From the NCBI RefSeq assembly GCF_001577305.1, contig NZ_CP014518.1, positions 1,116,001 through 1,180,000 of the forward strand: DNA of 64,000 nucleotides. Direction: 5' to 3'. The notes below the pieces were generated by a model. That model did no database searches. It had not been told where the DNA came from and saw nothing but the letters and a program-made list of their open reading frames with translations. Numbering within the stretch: the first letter of the stretch is position 1; each line of letters begins with the position of its first letter. Source of the stretch: Sinomonas atrocyanea (GTDB lineage Bacteria > Actinomycetota > Actinomycetes > Actinomycetales > Micrococcaceae). Shown piece after piece: positions 15,899-25,229 of the stretch. Both the position numbers and the translations under genes were made by a program.

Positions 15899-17283
15899 CC
15901 CCCGGCCCGGACGCGGCCGGCCCCCAGCACGCACTTCACCTCACGTGGTCCGAGGCCCGTGCCGTCGCCAGCGCGGCGGCCAGCCCGCTTCCGCCCGTAG
16001 AGGTCCCGCTCGCCCGGGCCCTGGGCCGCACCCTCGCAGGGCCCCTCACGGCGCTGCGGGACATGCCGCACTACACCTCCTCCGCGATGGACGGATGGGC
16101 CGTGTGCGGCACCGGCCCCTGGATCATGGCCGAGCCCGGCGAGCCGCTCACCGCCCACCAGGCCGTTCCCATCGTCACCGGCGGAGCCCTGCCGCCGGGG
16201 GCTCGCGCGGTGCTGCGGCGCGAGTACGGGGAAGTGGCCCCCGACGGGGAGGGCCTGCCCCACCTGCGCCTCTCCGCCGGCGCGCCCCCCGGGGCCCCCG
16301 GCGGCGGCGCGGACCTCCGCCCGGCCGGTGAGGAGGCCCGCGAGGGGGAGACCCTCCTGAAGGACGGGACAGAGCTCGGGCCGGCCCAGCTGGCCCTCGC
16401 AGCCCTGGCCGGCCATGACACCCTCCGCGTCGCAGGCCGGCCGCTCGTCAAGCTCGTGCGCACCGGCGGCGAGGTCGTCGAGAGCGGACTGCCCGGTCCG
16501 GGCCTCGTCCGCGACGTCTTCAGCTACCTCATCCCGCCGCTCCTCGAGGCCTACGGAGGCATCCTCGTAGCCCACGAGAAGATCGGCGACGACGCCGCCG
16601 AATGGGGCGCCGCCCTTGCCGACCGGCCCGAGCGGGGGCCGGGTGTGCCCGACGGCGGCGCGGCGGGGTCCGACGGCGGCGCGGCGGGGGAGCCCGGTCC
16701 CGCGGACGTCGTGGTCACCACGGGCGGGACCGGAAAGGGCGGATCCGACCACCTGCGGGACATCGTGGCGGCGATGGGCGGCCGCCTCCTCGTCGACGGT
16801 GTGGCGATGCGCCCCGGGCACCCCACCGTGCTCGCCGAACTGCCCGACGGGCGCTTCTTCCTCGGGCTGCCGGGAAACCCCCTGGCCGCGGTCGTGGGCC
16901 TCGCGACCGTGGGGGAGCCGCTGCTCGCGGCGCTGTCGGGCCGGACACCGGTGGAGCCCATCGAGCTTCCCTCGGGCGAGGCCTTCGAGCCGGAGCTCAG
17001 GCGCACCCGGGTGATCCCCTTCAGGCGCATGTACGGCATGGCCTCGCCCATGGCCGGGATCGGGTCGGGCATGCTGCGCGGGCTCGCCCGTGCCGACGGC
17101 TTCATGGTCGTCCCGCCCCACGGTCTCGAGCTCGCGGCCCCCGTGCCGTGCCTGCCGCTGCCGTGGGGTCGCCCCCTCGGCGGCCACGCGCCGTCGTCCG
17201 CATCCCTCGCGCAGAAGGCGAGGCCGAAGCGGCGCCCCGCGGCGTCCAAGGACCCGGTGGACTGGAGCGCGCTGGACGCCTGA
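15895..17283 (+). CDS. moeA: Molybdopterin molybdenumtransferase (MoeA family)
   Basis: 462-aa enzyme expected to insert molybdate into adenylylated molybdopterin. Visible: SSAMDGWAV (the SAMDGYA motif), PIVTGGALPPGARAV (I-x-T-G), the domain-3 segment VVVTTGGTGKGGSDHLRD replacing the common SGG-x-S-x-G, MRPGHPTVLAEL (KPGKP-like) and FFLGLPGNPLAAVV. Departures from canonical MoeA (TGGEV rather than TGDEL, TGGTGKGGSDH) place it in a divergent actinobacterial subgroup. A Gly/Ala/Asp low-complexity insert lies about residue 250-265, and the tail is Lys/Arg rich. Start overlaps the upstream gene by ATGA. Confidence 0.88.
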   Translation: MTPGPDAAGPQHALHLTWSEARAVASAAASPLPPVEVPLARALGRTLAGPLTALRDMPHYTSSAMDGWAVCGTGPWIMAEPGEPLTAHQAVPIVTGGALPPGARAVLRREYGEVAPDGEGLPHLRLSAGAPPGAPGGGADLRPAGEEAREGETLLKDGTELGPAQLALAALAGHDTLRVAGRPLVKLVRTGGEVVESGLPGPGLVRDVFSYLIPPLLEAYGGILVAHEKIGDDAAEWGAALADRPERGPGVPDGGAAGSDGGAAGEPGPADVVVTTGGTGKGGSDHLRDIVAAMGGRLLVDGVAMRPGHPTVLAELPDGRFFLGLPGNPLAAVVGLATVGEPLLAALSGRTPVEPIELPSGEAFEPELRRTRVIPFRRMYGMASPMAGIGSGMLRGLARADGFMVVPPHGLELAAPVPCLPLPWGRPLGGHAPSSASLAQKARPKRRPAASKDPVDWSALDA

Positions 17284-17367
17284 GGCGGGTGCCGCGGCCG
17301 CCGTTGCGGCGCGCGCGGGACAATAGATGCCGAGGCACGTGCCTCGACCCGATGTGAGGAGGGCGCC

Positions 17368-18222
17368 GTGGGCCGGCTGAGCCAGCGCCGCAAGGTGCAC
17401 AAGTACGTGCTGGGCAGCGAGTACCCGGTCCGGCACAAGGAGGACGTGCTCGCCGTCGAGGAGCCGCTCGAGATCCGGCTGACCGGTCCCGCGGGGACCA
17501 TGACGTACAGCGTCACGATGCGCACCCCCGGCGACGACTTCGACCTCGTGGCGGGCTTCCTCGTCTCCGAGGGCGTGATCTGGGAGGCGGACCAGCTGGT
17601 CTCGGAGCGCTTCTGCGCCGGCGGGGACGAGGAGGGGCGCCAGACCTTCAACGTGGTCGACGCCCAGCTGCGCCCCGGCGTCGCCGTCCCCGAGCTCGGG
17701 CGGAATGTCGTGACCTCGAGTGCCTGCGGCATCTGCGGCACGGATTCCATCGAGTCGGTCCGCCGTACGTCGCGCCACAGCCCGGCCCAGGATGCCGTGA
17801 GCGTCCTCCCCGAGCTCCTGGCAGGGCTGCCCGAGCGCCTGCGCGAGGCCCAGGCCCTGTTCGACAAGACCGGCGGTGTCCACGCCGCGGGGCTCTTCTC
17901 CGTGCACGATGCAGGAACCCGCGCCGAGCTCGAGTGCCTCCGCGAGGACGTGGGGCGGCACAACGCCGTCGACAAAGTGGTCGGATGGGCGCTGCGCGAG
18001 GGCCGCCTGCCGCTCTCCGGCACGGTCCTGCAGGTGTCCGGGCGCGCCTCGTTCGAGCTCGTGCAGAAGGCCGCCATGGCCGGGATCCCGGTGCTCGCCG
18101 CCGTGAGCGCGCCGTCCACGCTCGCCGTCCAGCTCGCCGAGGAGGCCGGCGTGACGCTCATCGGCTTCAGCCGAGGCTCCGGCTTCAACGTCTACGCCGG
18201 ACACGAGCGGCTCTCCGCCTAA
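17368..18222 (+). CDS. fdhD: Sulfurtransferase FdhD, formate dehydrogenase accessory protein
   Basis: 284-aa FdhD/NarQ protein that transfers sulfur from a cysteine desulfurase to the molybdenum cofactor of formate dehydrogenase. The catalytic cysteine motif is present as C120-G-I-C123 in SSACGICGTDSIESV. Other conserved blocks are RTPGDDFDLVAGFLVSEG, EDVGRHNAVDKV and SGRASFELVQKA. GTG start with GGAGG upstream. It follows moeA by 84 nt, so it may belong to the same cofactor operon. No formate dehydrogenase subunit gene is in the window. Confidence 0.95.
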   Translation: MGRLSQRRKVHKYVLGSEYPVRHKEDVLAVEEPLEIRLTGPAGTMTYSVTMRTPGDDFDLVAGFLVSEGVIWEADQLVSERFCAGGDEEGRQTFNVVDAQLRPGVAVPELGRNVVTSSACGICGTDSIESVRRTSRHSPAQDAVSVLPELLAGLPERLREAQALFDKTGGVHAAGLFSVHDAGTRAELECLREDVGRHNAVDKVVGWALREGRLPLSGTVLQVSGRASFELVQKAAMAGIPVLAAVSAPSTLAVQLAEEAGVTLIGFSRGSGFNVYAGHERLSA

Positions 18223-18228
18223 CCCCTT

Positions 18229-18425
18229 CCCGTTTCGGGTACGCATCTCGTCGGGTTTTCGCCGTTTCGGGTACACGTCCCCCGTCGACCAGGTCGGGGA
18301 ACGGGCGGCCCGGGAGGAGCGCCGGGAGGGCCGGAGCGGTGAGGAGGCGCGACGGCGTCTGCGGGCCGTGCGCGCCGTCGTACCCGAAACCCGGAAAGCG
18401 CGACGAGATGCGTACCCGAAACGGG
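18229..18425. repeat. Long imperfect palindrome of a dispersed repeat element
   Basis: Arms 18229-18253 and 18401-18425 are perfect 25-bp inverted copies containing CGTTTCGGGTACGCATCTCG. Just inside them, 18254-18274 and 18380-18400 are a second, less perfect inverted pair ending in the same TTTCGGGTAC. The two 46-bp arms enclose about 105 bp of GC-rich sequence without an open reading frame I can support. Related arms occur at 52034-52079 and 61558-61636. It sits between fdhD and the alpha-mannosidase. Confidence 0.85.
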
Positions 18426-18501
18426 TCGGGGGTGGGGCGTTTCCCCGCGAGGGCTCGTGCGGTAGCGTGGGGCCAGGATTAATCAACTGATTGGACATTC
18501 C

Positions 18502-21500
18502 GTGCATGACGATCGGCTGATCACCGAGGCCCGGATCCACCGTTTCCTCCGCGAGCGGCTCGCCCCTGCCGTCTATCGCCGCACACTGCCGCTCACCGCG
18601 GAACGATGGGACGCTCCCGGAGAACCCGTGGGCCTCGAGCACGTGCTCGCGCAGCGCTTCACCCCGACGGGCCCGGGGGACCGCTGGGGTCCCGCATGGT
18701 CCACGACCTGGCTGCACCTCACCGGCCGCGTGCCCGAGGGCTGGGGCGGAGAGGGCGCGGACCTCGAGGTGCTGGTGGACCTCGGCTACACCGACGAGCT
18801 GCCGGGATTCCAGTGCGAGGGCCTGGCCTGGCTGCCGGGCGGCGAGATCGTCAAGGCGCTCAATCCACGGAACCAGTACGTGCCGCTGGCCGCGCTGGGA
18901 GGGGGCTCCGCGATCGACTTCTACGTCGAGGCCGCCGCCAACCCGGACGTCGCCCAGGGCTGGACGTTCCAGCCGACCGGGCTCGGGGAGCGCGCCACGG
19001 CGGGCCCGGAACCGCTCTACCGCCTCGGCCCGCTCCTGCTCGCCGAGCGGGACGTCGCCGTCTGGGAGCTCGTGCAGGACGTGCAGGCGCTGTGGGGGCT
19101 CATGCACGAGCTGCCGGACGACAGGCCGCGGCGCCATCTCATCCTCCGCGCCCTCGAGCGCATGGCGGACTCCGTGGACCCGTACGACGTCGGCGGCACG
19201 GCTGCCGCTGGCCGCGCGGCACTCGCCGGGGTGCTGGCCTCCCCGGCCGAGTCGAGCGCCCACCGGATCGTCGCCACGGGGCACGCGCACATCGACTCGG
19301 CCTGGCTGTGGCCCGTCCGCGAGACGCAGCGCAAGTGCGCCCGCACGTTCGCCAACGTGGTCGCGCTCATGGACCAGGATCCCGAACTGACGTTCGCATG
19401 CTCGTCCGCCCAGCAGCTCGCGTGGATCCGCGACGGATACCCGCAGCTGTTCGAGCGGATCAAGGAGAAGGTCGCGGACGGGCGCTTCGTGCCGGTGGGC
19501 GGCATGTGGGTCGAGTCGGACACCAACATGCCCGGCGGCGAGGCCATGGCCCGGCAGTTCGTGGAGGGCAAGAGGTTCTTCCTCGAGGAGTTCGGGGTCG
19601 ACTGCCAGGAGGCGTGGCTGCCCGACTCGTTCGGGTACTCGGCGGCGCTTCCGCAGATTGTCCGGGCCGCCGGGAGCCGATGGTTCCTGACCCAGAAGAT
19701 CTCCTGGAACCAGGTCAACCGGTTCCCGCACCACACGTTCCTGTGGGAGGGGATCGACGGCTCGCGCGTGTTCACGCACTTCCCGCCGGCGGACACCTAC
19801 TCCTCCGAGCTGCGCGCCGCCGAGCTCGCCCACGCCGAGCGGACCTTCCGAGAGCACGGCCGGGCGGGCGTGTCCCTCGTGCCCTTCGGCTTCGGCGACG
19901 GCGGCGGCGGCCCTACGCGCGAGATGATGGCCTCTGCCCGGCGGTACCGCGACCTCGAGGGCTCCCCGCGCGTGGACGTCGGCACGCCCGCCGGCTTCTT
20001 CGCCGAGGCCGAGGCCGAGTACGCGCACCCGCCGGTGTGGACGGGGGAGATGTACCTCGAGAAGCACCGCGGCACCTACACGGCCCAGGCGCGCACCAAG
20101 GCGGGCAACCGGCGCAGCGAGCACCTGCTGCGCGAAGCGGAACTCTGGTGCGCCACCGCCGCGGTCCGCGCGGGCGCGGAGTACCCGGCCGAGGAGCTGC
20201 GCCGTATCTGGCGCCTGGTGCTGCTGCAGCAGTTCCACGACATCCTCCCCGGCACCGCCATCGCCTGGGTCCACCGCGACGCCGAGCGGAACTACGCCGC
20301 GATCGAGCGGGACCTCGAGACGCTCATCGCCGACGCCGCCGCCGCCCTGGTCGGCCCGGGCGAGAACGAGATCCTCCTCAACGCCGCGCCCCACGCCCGG
20401 GCGGGCGTGCCCGCGCTCGGGGGCGGCGTCGGCCGCCCGGGGCGCCCCGCCGAGCCGGCGGGCAGCGCGGTGCGCCCGACGCCGGCCGGCGGCTGGGCGC
20501 TCGACAACGGCACGGTCCGCGCGGAGGTGGACGCGCGCGGCCTCCTCGTCTCCCTCGTGGATGCCGCGAGCGGCCGGGACGCGATCGCGCCCGGGGCCGC
20601 GGGCAACCTGCTCGAGCTCCATCGGGACACGCCCAACGAATGGGACGCGTGGGATGTCGACGAGTTCTACCGGCACACCGTCGAGCGCCTCGACGAGGCG
20701 GTCTCGGTGGCCCCAGCGGAGGCCGGCGCGGGCGAGGCAGCGCTGGAGGTCCGCCGGGCGTTCGGTTCCTCGATGGTGCGCCAGCGGCTGGTGCTCGCTC
20801 CGGGAGCGTCGGGCCTGCGGATCGAGACGGAGGTGGACTGGCACGAGCGCCAGAAGCTGCTCAAGCTCGGGTTCGGCCTCGACCTGCGCGCGGACCGCAG
20901 CGCAGCCGAGACCCAGTTCGGGCACGTCTTCCGTCCCGTTCCGGTCAACACGTCCTGGGACGCGGCCCGCTTCGAGGTGTGCGCCCACCGCTGGGTCCAC
21001 GTGGCCGAGCCGGGCTACGGCGTGGCGATCGCGAACTGCACCGCCTACGGCCACGACATCACGCGCGCGGTCCGCGAGGACGGGGGCACGACGACGACCG
21101 TCCGGCTCTCGCTGCTGAGGTCCCCGCTCTTCCCGGATCCCGGAGCGGACGCGGGGATGCACCGCTTCACCGTCACGGTGACGCCGAACGCCGGGATTGC
21201 CGAGGCCGTGCGGTCGGGCTACGAGGCCAACCTGCCGCTGCGCGCCGTGCGCGGACAGCGCGAGATCGTGCCGCTGGTGGCAGTCGACCATCCTGGGGCG
21301 GTGGTCGAGGCCGTCAAGCTCGCCGAGGACGGCACCGGCGATGTGATCGTCCGGCTCTACGAGGCCTACGGGACGCGGACCTCCGCGACGGTGCGTGCGG
21401 GCTTCGAGTGCACGGGCATCGAGTCCGTCGACCTGCTCGAGCGGCCGATGGGCGGCAACCACCTGCCCGGGGTCCGCGGCGGCGCTGTGACCCTCACGCT

Positions 21501-21543
21501 GCGCCCCTTCCAGCTGCTCACCCTGCGGCTGCGGCGCGCGTGA
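18502..21543 (+). CDS. GH38 alpha-mannosidase
   Basis: 1013-aa retaining alpha-mannosidase of glycoside hydrolase family 38, close in length to the cytoplasmic Ams1/bacterial type. The zinc site and -1 subsite are visible in GHAHIDSAWLWPVRETQRK (His263, Asp265) and the catalytic nucleophile in WLPDSFGYSAALPQ (Asp375). A C-terminal beta-sandwich domain follows (VDWHERQKLLKLGFGLDL, PTHTSWD-like NTSWDAARFEVC). No signal peptide, so it is cytoplasmic. The GTG start has no clear ribosome site; a small palindrome (AATCAACTGATT, 18481-18492) lies just upstream and may be an operator. It is a single gene with its own terminator and no sugar transporter beside it. Confidence 0.93.
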   Translation: MHDDRLITEARIHRFLRERLAPAVYRRTLPLTAERWDAPGEPVGLEHVLAQRFTPTGPGDRWGPAWSTTWLHLTGRVPEGWGGEGADLEVLVDLGYTDELPGFQCEGLAWLPGGEIVKALNPRNQYVPLAALGGGSAIDFYVEAAANPDVAQGWTFQPTGLGERATAGPEPLYRLGPLLLAERDVAVWELVQDVQALWGLMHELPDDRPRRHLILRALERMADSVDPYDVGGTAAAGRAALAGVLASPAESSAHRIVATGHAHIDSAWLWPVRETQRKCARTFANVVALMDQDPELTFACSSAQQLAWIRDGYPQLFERIKEKVADGRFVPVGGMWVESDTNMPGGEAMARQFVEGKRFFLEEFGVDCQEAWLPDSFGYSAALPQIVRAAGSRWFLTQKISWNQVNRFPHHTFLWEGIDGSRVFTHFPPADTYSSELRAAELAHAERTFREHGRAGVSLVPFGFGDGGGGPTREMMASARRYRDLEGSPRVDVGTPAGFFAEAEAEYAHPPVWTGEMYLEKHRGTYTAQARTKAGNRRSEHLLREAELWCATAAVRAGAEYPAEELRRIWRLVLLQQFHDILPGTAIAWVHRDAERNYAAIERDLETLIADAAAALVGPGENEILLNAAPHARAGVPALGGGVGRPGRPAEPAGSAVRPTPAGGWALDNGTVRAEVDARGLLVSLVDAASGRDAIAPGAAGNLLELHRDTPNEWDAWDVDEFYRHTVERLDEAVSVAPAEAGAGEAALEVRRAFGSSMVRQRLVLAPGASGLRIETEVDWHERQKLLKLGFGLDLRADRSAAETQFGHVFRPVPVNTSWDAARFEVCAHRWVHVAEPGYGVAIANCTAYGHDITRAVREDGGTTTTVRLSLLRSPLFPDPGADAGMHRFTVTVTPNAGIAEAVRSGYEANLPLRAVRGQREIVPLVAVDHPGAVVEAVKLAEDGTGDVIVRLYEAYGTRTSATVRAGFECTGIESVDLLERPMGGNHLPGVRGGAVTLTLRPFQLLTLRLRRA

Positions 21544-21570
21544 ACGCTGCATCACGGGGCTTAAAAGACT

Positions 21571-21602
21571 GAGTGGTGGCGGCCCGAAGGCCGCCGCCAC
21601 TC
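21571..21602 (+). terminator. Hairpin terminator of the alpha-mannosidase gene
   Basis: 14-bp stem with one G-U pair (21571-21584 with 21589-21602) and a CGAA tetraloop, 27 nt after the stop codon. Confidence 0.88.
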
Positions 21603-21712
21603 ATCCCCCCAATGAAGAACAAACCGTGTCCCCCTGACAGGTCGTGTTCACACATTCATCATTGTGGCATGGAGTAATGAAAATGTGAACCGGGTTCCTC
21701 TCGTGAGTGGAT

Positions 21713-22414
21713 TTATGACGTCTCGGCGCGTCGTCTGGCCATCAGCCCAGCGAGCCAGATGGTGGCGAGCCCCGTGAGCAGGAAGAGGAGCGAGCTGTAG
21801 TTCATGGCCTGCCGGGCCGCAACCCAGTCGTCCGGCATGAGGGGGAAGATCACGGTCAGTGCGAGCATCGCGTAGCCGGCGGCCAGCAGGCCCGCGGCCA
21901 CCCGGAGCGCCGGGAGGCTCGCGCCCCGGAGTGCGCGCAGCAGGCTGGGGAGCAGGATCACGCCGGTGAAGCCCGGGTAGACCCGGCCGAGCTCGCCGTA
22001 GACGTCGAACCACGCGTGGTTGTCGCCAGCGCCGAGGCCCACGCTCGAGGGGAGGAGCCCCATCAGCAGGAACGACATCACGGTGCCTGCGCCGACGAGG
22101 GCCAGGGCTCCGAGCCCCCACGGCCCGAGCAGGGCGCTCTGCGCTGACCGCGCCGAGAACGCCCGGGCCACGCGCACCGCGAGCAGGAGGGTAATGGCGT
22201 AGATGAGGAACCGCAGCAGGAGGTTGGCGAGGTTGATGCCGCCCAAGGCTGCGTCGATGGCGAGGTAGGGGCCGCCGATGCTGAGCAGGACGGCGAGGGC
22301 GATGAGGCCGAACAGTGCCATCATGAGCCGGTTCTCGCCCCGCAGTGCCGACGGGATGCGCACGAGGGCGAGGACCAGGGCCAGTGCGAACGTGACCCAC
22401 GCGAGCGCCGTCAT
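21713..22414 (-). CDS. Polytopic membrane protein, function unknown
   Basis: 233 aa with about seven predicted transmembrane helices (for example ALAWVTFALALVLALV at the N-terminus, MMALFGLIALAVLLSIGG, LGALALVGAGTVMSFLLMG, SSLLFLLTGLATIWLAGL) and a basic MARRR tail. The layout resembles the membrane half of actinobacterial proteins annotated MAB_1171c-like, but I cannot confirm that. Its ATG overlaps the stop codon of the upstream helix-turn-helix gene (ATGA), so the two are made together and probably work together. Confidence 0.75.
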   Translation of the reverse strand: MTALAWVTFALALVLALVRIPSALRGENRLMMALFGLIALAVLLSIGGPYLAIDAALGGINLANLLLRFLIYAITLLLAVRVARAFSARSAQSALLGPWGLGALALVGAGTVMSFLLMGLLPSSVGLGAGDNHAWFDVYGELGRVYPGFTGVILLPSLLRALRGASLPALRVAAGLLAAGYAMLALTVIFPLMPDDWVAARQAMNYSSLLFLLTGLATIWLAGLMARRRAETS

Positions 22415-23163
22415 CCGAGGTGCTCCCACACTCGACGCACGTCCCTTGCATCCGTGGTCTGCCGGCGCAGGGCGCGGCCGAGGGCCGCGAGCCGCTCCGC
22501 CGCCATGAAGGCGAGCTCCGCGTCGGGAAGGCGATGGACCGCCTGCTCCCACGCCTCGAGCGGCCACCCGGCCTCGGTGGCCGTGACGAGTCCCGTGACG
22601 ACGAGACCGTTGGGCAGCCCCACCCCGGCCTCGCGCGCGGTGCTCACCGCGAGCTCGGGGCTGAGGCGGTTGGCCCGCAGCTGGGCCGAGAGGTTCTGCG
22701 GGGCAACGCCGGTGGCCTCGCTCACGCGCTGGCGCAGGTCGCCGTCGTCGATCGCATCGACCCACTGCCGGACGTCCGGCTCGCAGGAGGAGCACTCGCT
22801 CTCGGGCCGGGCGGCGGCCGGCCGCGCCCCGTGCGGGGGCACCTCGGACAGCTCGCCTCCGCGCACGAGCAGTTCCTCGAGCAGCCGAGCGGTGGAGACC
22901 TGGCTCAGCAGTTCTGCGTCGGTGGGCTTGGCGGTGCTCGCGGCAAGGTCCCGGTAGGGGGCGAACCGGGCGAGGCCGAGCACCGGATTCTCCCCGTACG
23001 CGCGGGCGACGGCGACGACGGTCGCCTCCGCGACCTTTCCCCGCACGAGCTGCTGCGCGAGCGTGCTGCGCTTGAGACCGGCCCGCCGGCAGATGTCCGC
23101 CGCGGTCTTGCCGGGCGCCAGCTCTTGTAGCCAGTCCCGGAACACCAACGCTGATACCGGCAT
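22411..23163 (-). CDS. Helix-turn-helix regulator with two HTH-like segments
   Basis: 250 aa. The first 60 residues form an XRE-like helix-turn-helix (KTAADICRRAGLKRSTLAQQLVRGKV). A second, similar segment appears about 148-185 (LRQRVSEATGVAPQNLSAQLRANRLSPELAVSTA region), separated by a Pro/Cys-rich stretch with C-S-S-C. This tandem design is uncommon. The ATG at 23163 was chosen for the GGGGGG ribosome site just upstream; the longer frame would add 50 residues without similarity. It is co-transcribed with the overlapping membrane protein gene, suggesting a sensor/effector pair of unknown purpose. Confidence 0.75.
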   Translation of the reverse strand: MPVSALVFRDWLQELAPGKTAADICRRAGLKRSTLAQQLVRGKVAEATVVAVARAYGENPVLGLARFAPYRDLAASTAKPTDAELLSQVSTARLLEELLVRGGELSEVPPHGARPAAARPESECSSCEPDVRQWVDAIDDGDLRQRVSEATGVAPQNLSAQLRANRLSPELAVSTAREAGVGLPNGLVVTGLVTATEAGWPLEAWEQAVHRLPDAELAFMAAERLAALGRALRRQTTDARDVRRVWEHLG

Positions 23164-23330
23164 GTACCCCCCCTTTTGATCCGGCGAGTGGCAGCCGTTT
23201 CGGCCCGCGCATCGCCTGTGCGTGTCGATTTTACGTGCTGGACGGGCTGGCCTATGCTGGATGAAGCCCGCTGGCTCGCGCACCCCCCAATCGCGAGTCG
23301 GCGGGCCTTTCACGTTCTCAGGAGAATCCC

Positions 23331-25220
23331 ATGAGCATGCAGACCGCGGCGTGGAGTTCGCTGCATCAGATCTCCCGCGCCACCGAGGGCAGGAACCCGT
23401 TCAGCAAGGAGACCCTGCGGCGGGTGCTCACGTTCGCTGCGCCCCACCGTGGCCGCCTCGTCGCCTTCGTGCTGACCTCCATCGTCGCGGCGGTGACCGC
23501 CGTCGCCACCCCCGTGCTCGCTGGCCAGGTCGTGGACGCGATCGTGGGCCACTCCTCGGTCTCCACCGTGGTCTGGCTCGCGGTGCTCATCGCCGCCGTG
23601 GCCCTGGCCGACGCGGGGTTCGGGCTCCTGACGCGCTGGCTCTCGGCGACGATCGGCGAGGGCGTCATCCTGGACCTGCGCCGTGCCGTGTTCGACCACG
23701 TCCAGACCATGCCGATCGCCTTCTTCACCCGCACCCGCACGGGCGCCCTCGTGAGCCGCCTGAACAACGACGTCATCGGCGCCCAGGCCGCGTTCGCCGG
23801 CACCCTCTCGGGCGTGGTGAGCAACGCCGTCGCCCTGATCCTCACGGTGGCCGTCATGGCGCAGAAGTCCTGGCTCGTGACCGTCCTGGCGCTCATCCTC
23901 CTGCCGATCTTCCTCATCCCTGCCCGGCGCATGGGGGCGCGCGTCGCGGACCTGCGCCGCGAGGCAGCCGCGCACAACGCCACCATGAGCACCCAGATGA
24001 CCGAGCGCTTCTCGGCGCCCGGCGCGACCCTCATCAAGCTCTTCGGGCGCCCCGACGAGGAGTCCCGCGAGTTCGCGCTGCGCGCGCGGCGTGTGCGGGA
24101 CATCGGGATCCGCTCCTCGATGCTCTCCTTCACGTTCATCACCGCGCTCACCCTCGTCTCCTCGCTCGCCCTCGCGCTCGTCTACGGGGTGGGCGGCTGG
24201 CTCGCGATCGCCGGGCAGCTCGCGCCGGGCGACGTCGTCGTGCTCGCCCTGCTCCTGACGCGCCTCTACGCGCCGATCACCAACCTCTCCAGCGCCCGGG
24301 TGGAGATCATGAGTGCGCTCGTGAGCTTCGAGCGCGTCTTCGAGGTCCTCGACCTGACCCCGCTCATCCAGGAGAAGGCGGACGCACGGCCCCTCCCGGC
24401 GGGCCCCGTCGCGGTCGAGTTCGACGACGTCCGCTTCGGCTACCCGAGCGCCGACAAGGTCTCGCTCGCCTCGCTCGAGGAGGTCGCCGTGCTCGACACC
24501 CGCGGAGGGGAAGAGGTGCTCCACGGCATCTCCTTCCGGGTCGACCCGGGCCAGACGCTTGCACTCGTGGGATCGTCCGGCGCCGGCAAGTCCACGGTGG
24601 CGCAGCTGCTCTCGCGCCTCTACGACGTGGAGTCGGGGTCGGTGCGGATCGGCGGCATCGACGTGCGGGACACGAGCTTCGCCTCCATGCGGGGCACCGT
24701 GGGCATGGTCACCCAGGACGGCCACCTGTTCCACGAGAGCATCGCCGCCAACCTCCGCCTCGCCCGGCCCGAGGCCACCGAGGAGGAGCTCTGGGACGTG
24801 CTGCGGCGCTCGCGGCTCGAGGACATGGTGCGCTCGCTCCCGGACGGGCTCGAGACCATCGTGGGCGAGCGGGGGTACCGGCTCTCCGGCGGCGAGCGGC
24901 AGCGGCTCACGATCGCGCGCCTGCTCCTCGCCGCCCCGCGGGTGGTGATCCTCGACGAGGCCACCGCCGCGCTCGACTCGACCAACGAGGCGGCCGTCCA
25001 GGCGGCCCTGGGGGAGGCGCTCGAGGGGCGCACCGCCGTCGTGATCGCACACCGCCTCTCCACGATCCGCGCCGCGGACCAGATCCTCGTGGTGGAGGAC
25101 GGCCAGATCGTGGAGCGCGGCACCCACGGGGAGCTGCTCGCCGCGGGTGGACGGTACGCCGAGCTGTACACCACCCAGTTCGCCGAGGCCGCGGCCACGG
25201 CGGACGACTACGCGCAGTAG
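23331..25220 (+). CDS. ABC exporter half-transporter (fused membrane and ATPase domains)
   Basis: 629 aa. The N-terminal membrane domain (about 40-330) has six predicted helices (LVAFVLTSIVAAVTAVATPVLA and others). The ATPase domain has Walker A GSSGAGKST (414-422), the Q-loop in VTQDGHLFHESI, the signature LSGGERQRL (about 518), Walker B VVILDEATAALD and the H-loop in VIAHRLST. The type is a homodimeric or heterodimeric exporter of the multidrug/lipid group. The ATG has AGGAG 6 nt upstream. The NUDIX gene begins 10 nt after it, so they are probably co-transcribed. The exported compound is unknown. Confidence 0.93.
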   Translation: MSMQTAAWSSLHQISRATEGRNPFSKETLRRVLTFAAPHRGRLVAFVLTSIVAAVTAVATPVLAGQVVDAIVGHSSVSTVVWLAVLIAAVALADAGFGLLTRWLSATIGEGVILDLRRAVFDHVQTMPIAFFTRTRTGALVSRLNNDVIGAQAAFAGTLSGVVSNAVALILTVAVMAQKSWLVTVLALILLPIFLIPARRMGARVADLRREAAAHNATMSTQMTERFSAPGATLIKLFGRPDEESREFALRARRVRDIGIRSSMLSFTFITALTLVSSLALALVYGVGGWLAIAGQLAPGDVVVLALLLTRLYAPITNLSSARVEIMSALVSFERVFEVLDLTPLIQEKADARPLPAGPVAVEFDDVRFGYPSADKVSLASLEEVAVLDTRGGEEVLHGISFRVDPGQTLALVGSSGAGKSTVAQLLSRLYDVESGSVRIGGIDVRDTSFASMRGTVGMVTQDGHLFHESIAANLRLARPEATEEELWDVLRRSRLEDMVRSLPDGLETIVGERGYRLSGGERQRLTIARLLLAAPRVVILDEATAALDSTNEAAVQAALGEALEGRTAVVIAHRLSTIRAADQILVVEDGQIVERGTHGELLAAGGRYAELYTTQFAEAAATADDYAQ

Positions 25221-25229
25221 CCTCGAACC

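Noticed and set aside
18229..18425. Perfect 25-bp inverted repeats considered as ends of an insertion sequence
   Set aside because: The enclosed 150 bp has no transposase and no target-site duplication is evident; at most it is a very small non-autonomous element, reported as a repeat instead.
15778..21600. Very long open frame on the minus strand opposite moeA, fdhD and the alpha-mannosidase
   Set aside because: High GC removes stop codons in antisense frames. The translation is low-complexity Arg/Gly/Ala/Pro without domains, while the plus strand encodes well-conserved enzymes.
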